This document shows positions 6,200 through 7,169 of a stretch of DNA of 7,169 nucleotides, piece by piece. Source of the DNA: Alphaproteobacteria bacterium. Its GTDB lineage: Bacteria; Pseudomonadota; Alphaproteobacteria; Rhizobiales; Beijerinckiaceae. The notes under the pieces are model-generated. The model had not been told where the DNA came from. It did not search any database and was given only the letters and a program-made list of their open reading frames with translations. Location of the stretch: NCBI GenBank assembly GCA_009921785.1, contig RFXE01000088.1:1-7169 (forward strand). Direction: 5' to 3'. How positions within the stretch are numbered: the first letter of the stretch is position 1; every line of letters begins with the position of its first letter. A program made the translations under genes and the position numbers.

Positions 6200-6991
6200 G
6201 TGATCCGTTCTCCGCTTATGACCGTGATGGTTGATTCTGTGATGAAAGCCGCAAGAAGTTTGCGGCGTGATTTCGGCGAAGTTGAAAATCTACAAGTCTC
6301 GCGCAAAGGCGCGCATGATTTTGTTACCGCAGCGGATCACAAGTCAGAAAAAATTCTGCATGAAGCGCTTTTGAAGGCCCGCCCTGATTTCGGCTTTGTG
6401 ATGGAAGAAAGCGGAATCGTTATTGGCAAAGATGCGTCGCATCGTTGGCATATTGATCCGCTCGACGGCACTTTAAATTTCCTGCATGGCGTTCCGCATT
6501 TCGCCATTTCACTTGGCCTTGAACGTGAGGGCGCTTATGTCGCCGGCGTTGTTTATGATCCCATTAAAGATGAGCTCTTTATTGCCGAAAAAGGTAAGGG
6601 CGCATTTTTGAACAATCGTCGTTTGCGCGTTTCGGGTCGCACCGACATGGCCGAAGCCTTGATGGCGACGGGTGTGTCGCCCACCAACCGCACGGGCTTT
6701 CCGCAATTCTTCAAAGAAGTGTCTGCGGTCATGGAAAAGACATCAAGCTTCCGCAGATTCGGTTCGGCCGCGCTTGATCTTGCTTATGTGGCTGCGGGTC
6801 GTTTTGAAGGTTTTTGGGAAGGCGGCTTGAACAGTTGGGATGTTTCTGCGGGTGTTGTGCTTGTGCGCGAAGCGGGCGGCTTTGTGACGGAGTATTCCGG
6901 CGCCGATTTCACGCCGGACAGTGTGTCACTGATCGCGGGTAACTCTGCCCTTCATAAAAGTCTGACCGCGACACTCGCCACGACCCGTTAA
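6200..6991 (+). CDS. suhB: Inositol monophosphatase family protein
   Basis: A 263-residue member of the Mg-dependent, lithium-sensitive phosphatase family, cytosolic by its lack of a signal peptide. Members hydrolyse inositol-1-phosphate and related sugar or nucleotide phosphates; E. coli SuhB also acts with the antitermination complex. Metal and catalytic residues are visible: Asp46 in VTAADHKSEK, Glu69 in MEES, the first signature DPLDGTLNFLHG (86-97) with Asp86 and Asp89, and the second signature WDVSAGVVLVREAGG (213-227) with Asp214. The residue before Glu69 is Met where GEES is usual. The GTG start is chosen because the N terminus (MIRSPLMTVMVDSVMKAARS) matches the extent of related rhizobial proteins as I recall them, and GAAAGGG precedes it. 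The symbol is family-level: Alphaproteobacteria often have several paralogs, and the real substrate (inositol phosphate, histidinol phosphate, PAP or other) cannot be read here. Confidence 0.9.
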   Translation: MIRSPLMTVMVDSVMKAARSLRRDFGEVENLQVSRKGAHDFVTAADHKSEKILHEALLKARPDFGFVMEESGIVIGKDASHRWHIDPLDGTLNFLHGVPHFAISLGLEREGAYVAGVVYDPIKDELFIAEKGKGAFLNNRRLRVSGRTDMAEALMATGVSPTNRTGFPQFFKEVSAVMEKTSSFRRFGSAALDLAYVAAGRFEGFWEGGLNSWDVSAGVVLVREAGGFVTEYSGADFTPDSVSLIAGNSALHKSLTATLATTR

Positions 6992-7008
6992 CAAGGGTCA
7001 TATTTTCA
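6982..7008 (+). terminator. Weak terminator-like hairpin across the inositol monophosphatase stop codon
   Basis: GACCC (6982-6986) and GGGTC (6995-6999) form a 5-bp stem with an eight-base loop containing the TAA stop. ATATTTTC follows. The stem is short and the T-run has only four T's, so at most it is a weak terminator. Confidence 0.3.
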
Positions 7009-7027
7009 TCTGTCAAGACCTTGAACC

Positions 7028-7046
7028 TTTGCCGCGAAGCGGCGAA
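7028..7046 (+). other. Short hairpin in the leader of the last gene
   Basis: TTTGCCGC (7028-7035) and GCGGCGAA (7039-7046) pair around a GAA loop with one G-U wobble, giving an eight-pair stem. No T-run follows, so it is not a terminator. It lies 15 bases upstream of the ribosome binding site and could affect mRNA stability or access for ribosomes. Confidence 0.35.
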
Positions 7047-7060
7047 CATGAGCGCTGACT

Positions 7061-7069
7061 GAGGGAGGA
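7061..7069 (+). promoter_or_regulatory. Ribosome binding site of the partial last gene
   Basis: GAGGGAGGA ends three bases before the ATG at 7073 and contains a near-consensus GGAGG-like core. It is the main support that this ATG opens a real gene despite the short visible coding length. Confidence 0.65.
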
Positions 7070-7072
7070 CGC

Positions 7073-7169
7073 ATGTTTCGTTCGAAGGATACAATGCCCT
7101 TAACAAAGCCCACGGCCTATCTTGTGCGCATGGCGGTGTTCTTGGTGCTCGGTGCCTTTATCGCCTTTA
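7073..7169 (+). CDS. Start of a membrane protein, possibly MotA/TolQ/ExbB proton-channel family (partial)
   Basis: Only the first 32 codons are inside the window and the gene runs off the right edge. The visible peptide starts MFRSKDTMPLTKPTAYLVR, a basic and polar N terminus. A hydrophobic stretch follows from about residue 20 (MAVFLVLGAFIAF), which looks like the start of a transmembrane helix with the N terminus in the cytosol. The ATG has a strong ribosome binding site at 7061-7069. A MotA/TolQ/ExbB-type protein beside an inositol monophosphatase gene is an arrangement I recall from Rhizobiales, and the LVRM-VFLVL pattern fits. This family call rests on context and a short similarity; the gene itself is more certain than its identity. 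Confidence 0.6.
   Translation, partial: MFRSKDTMPLTKPTAYLVRMAVFLVLGAFIAF

Noticed and set aside
7021..7049. TTGAAC with GAACAT as a promoter for the last gene
   Set aside because: Spacing is 17 bases, but the -10 matches the consensus at only about half its positions and overlaps the leader hairpin. It is too weak to report.

Overview
This window carries central carbon metabolism genes from what is probably an alphaproteobacterium of the Rhizobiales/Hyphomicrobiales type. The clues are the protein sequences themselves (for example the GDQPTLDTMHKD stretch of GAPDH, the STAGGAFLEW stretch of phosphoglycerate kinase and the CbbA-like class II aldolase), the gene order, and a moderate G+C content that I estimate at mid-50s percent without counting. 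All genes lie on the + strand. The window is almost fully coding and has no gene-free stretch longer than 136 bases.

Layout. Positions 11-1990 encode transketolase (tkt). A 73-base gap follows, with a 12-base palindrome and a perfect 10-bp hairpin. Then come glyceraldehyde-3-phosphate dehydrogenase (gap, 2064-3071), phosphoglycerate kinase (pgk, 3085-4275), class II fructose-bisphosphate aldolase (fba, 4330-5397) and a divergent thiamine-phosphate-synthase-like protein (5425-6063). After a 136-base spacer with possible regulatory structure comes an inositol monophosphatase family protein (GTG start, 6200-6991). The window ends inside a new membrane-protein gene (7073 onward), possibly of the MotA/TolQ/ExbB family.

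How they work together. Aldolase, GAPDH and Pgk run the reversible lower trunk of glycolysis/gluconeogenesis. Transketolase joins this trunk to the pentose phosphate pathway through fructose-6-phosphate, glyceraldehyde-3-phosphate, xylulose-5-phosphate and erythrose-4-phosphate. gap-pgk-fba-thiE-like have gaps of 13, 54 and 27 bases and look like one transcription unit. tkt may be joined to them by read-through of the hairpin at 2011-2033. The inositol monophosphatase gene and the last gene have longer leaders and could have their own promoters.

I found no mobile elements, tRNA/rRNA genes, CRISPR arrays or clear novel multi-gene system. The least ordinary items are the ThiE-like protein, which has the fold's recognisable core but lacks most residues expected of an active thiamine phosphate synthase, and the thiE-suhB spacer, in which one segment can pair with either of two others.
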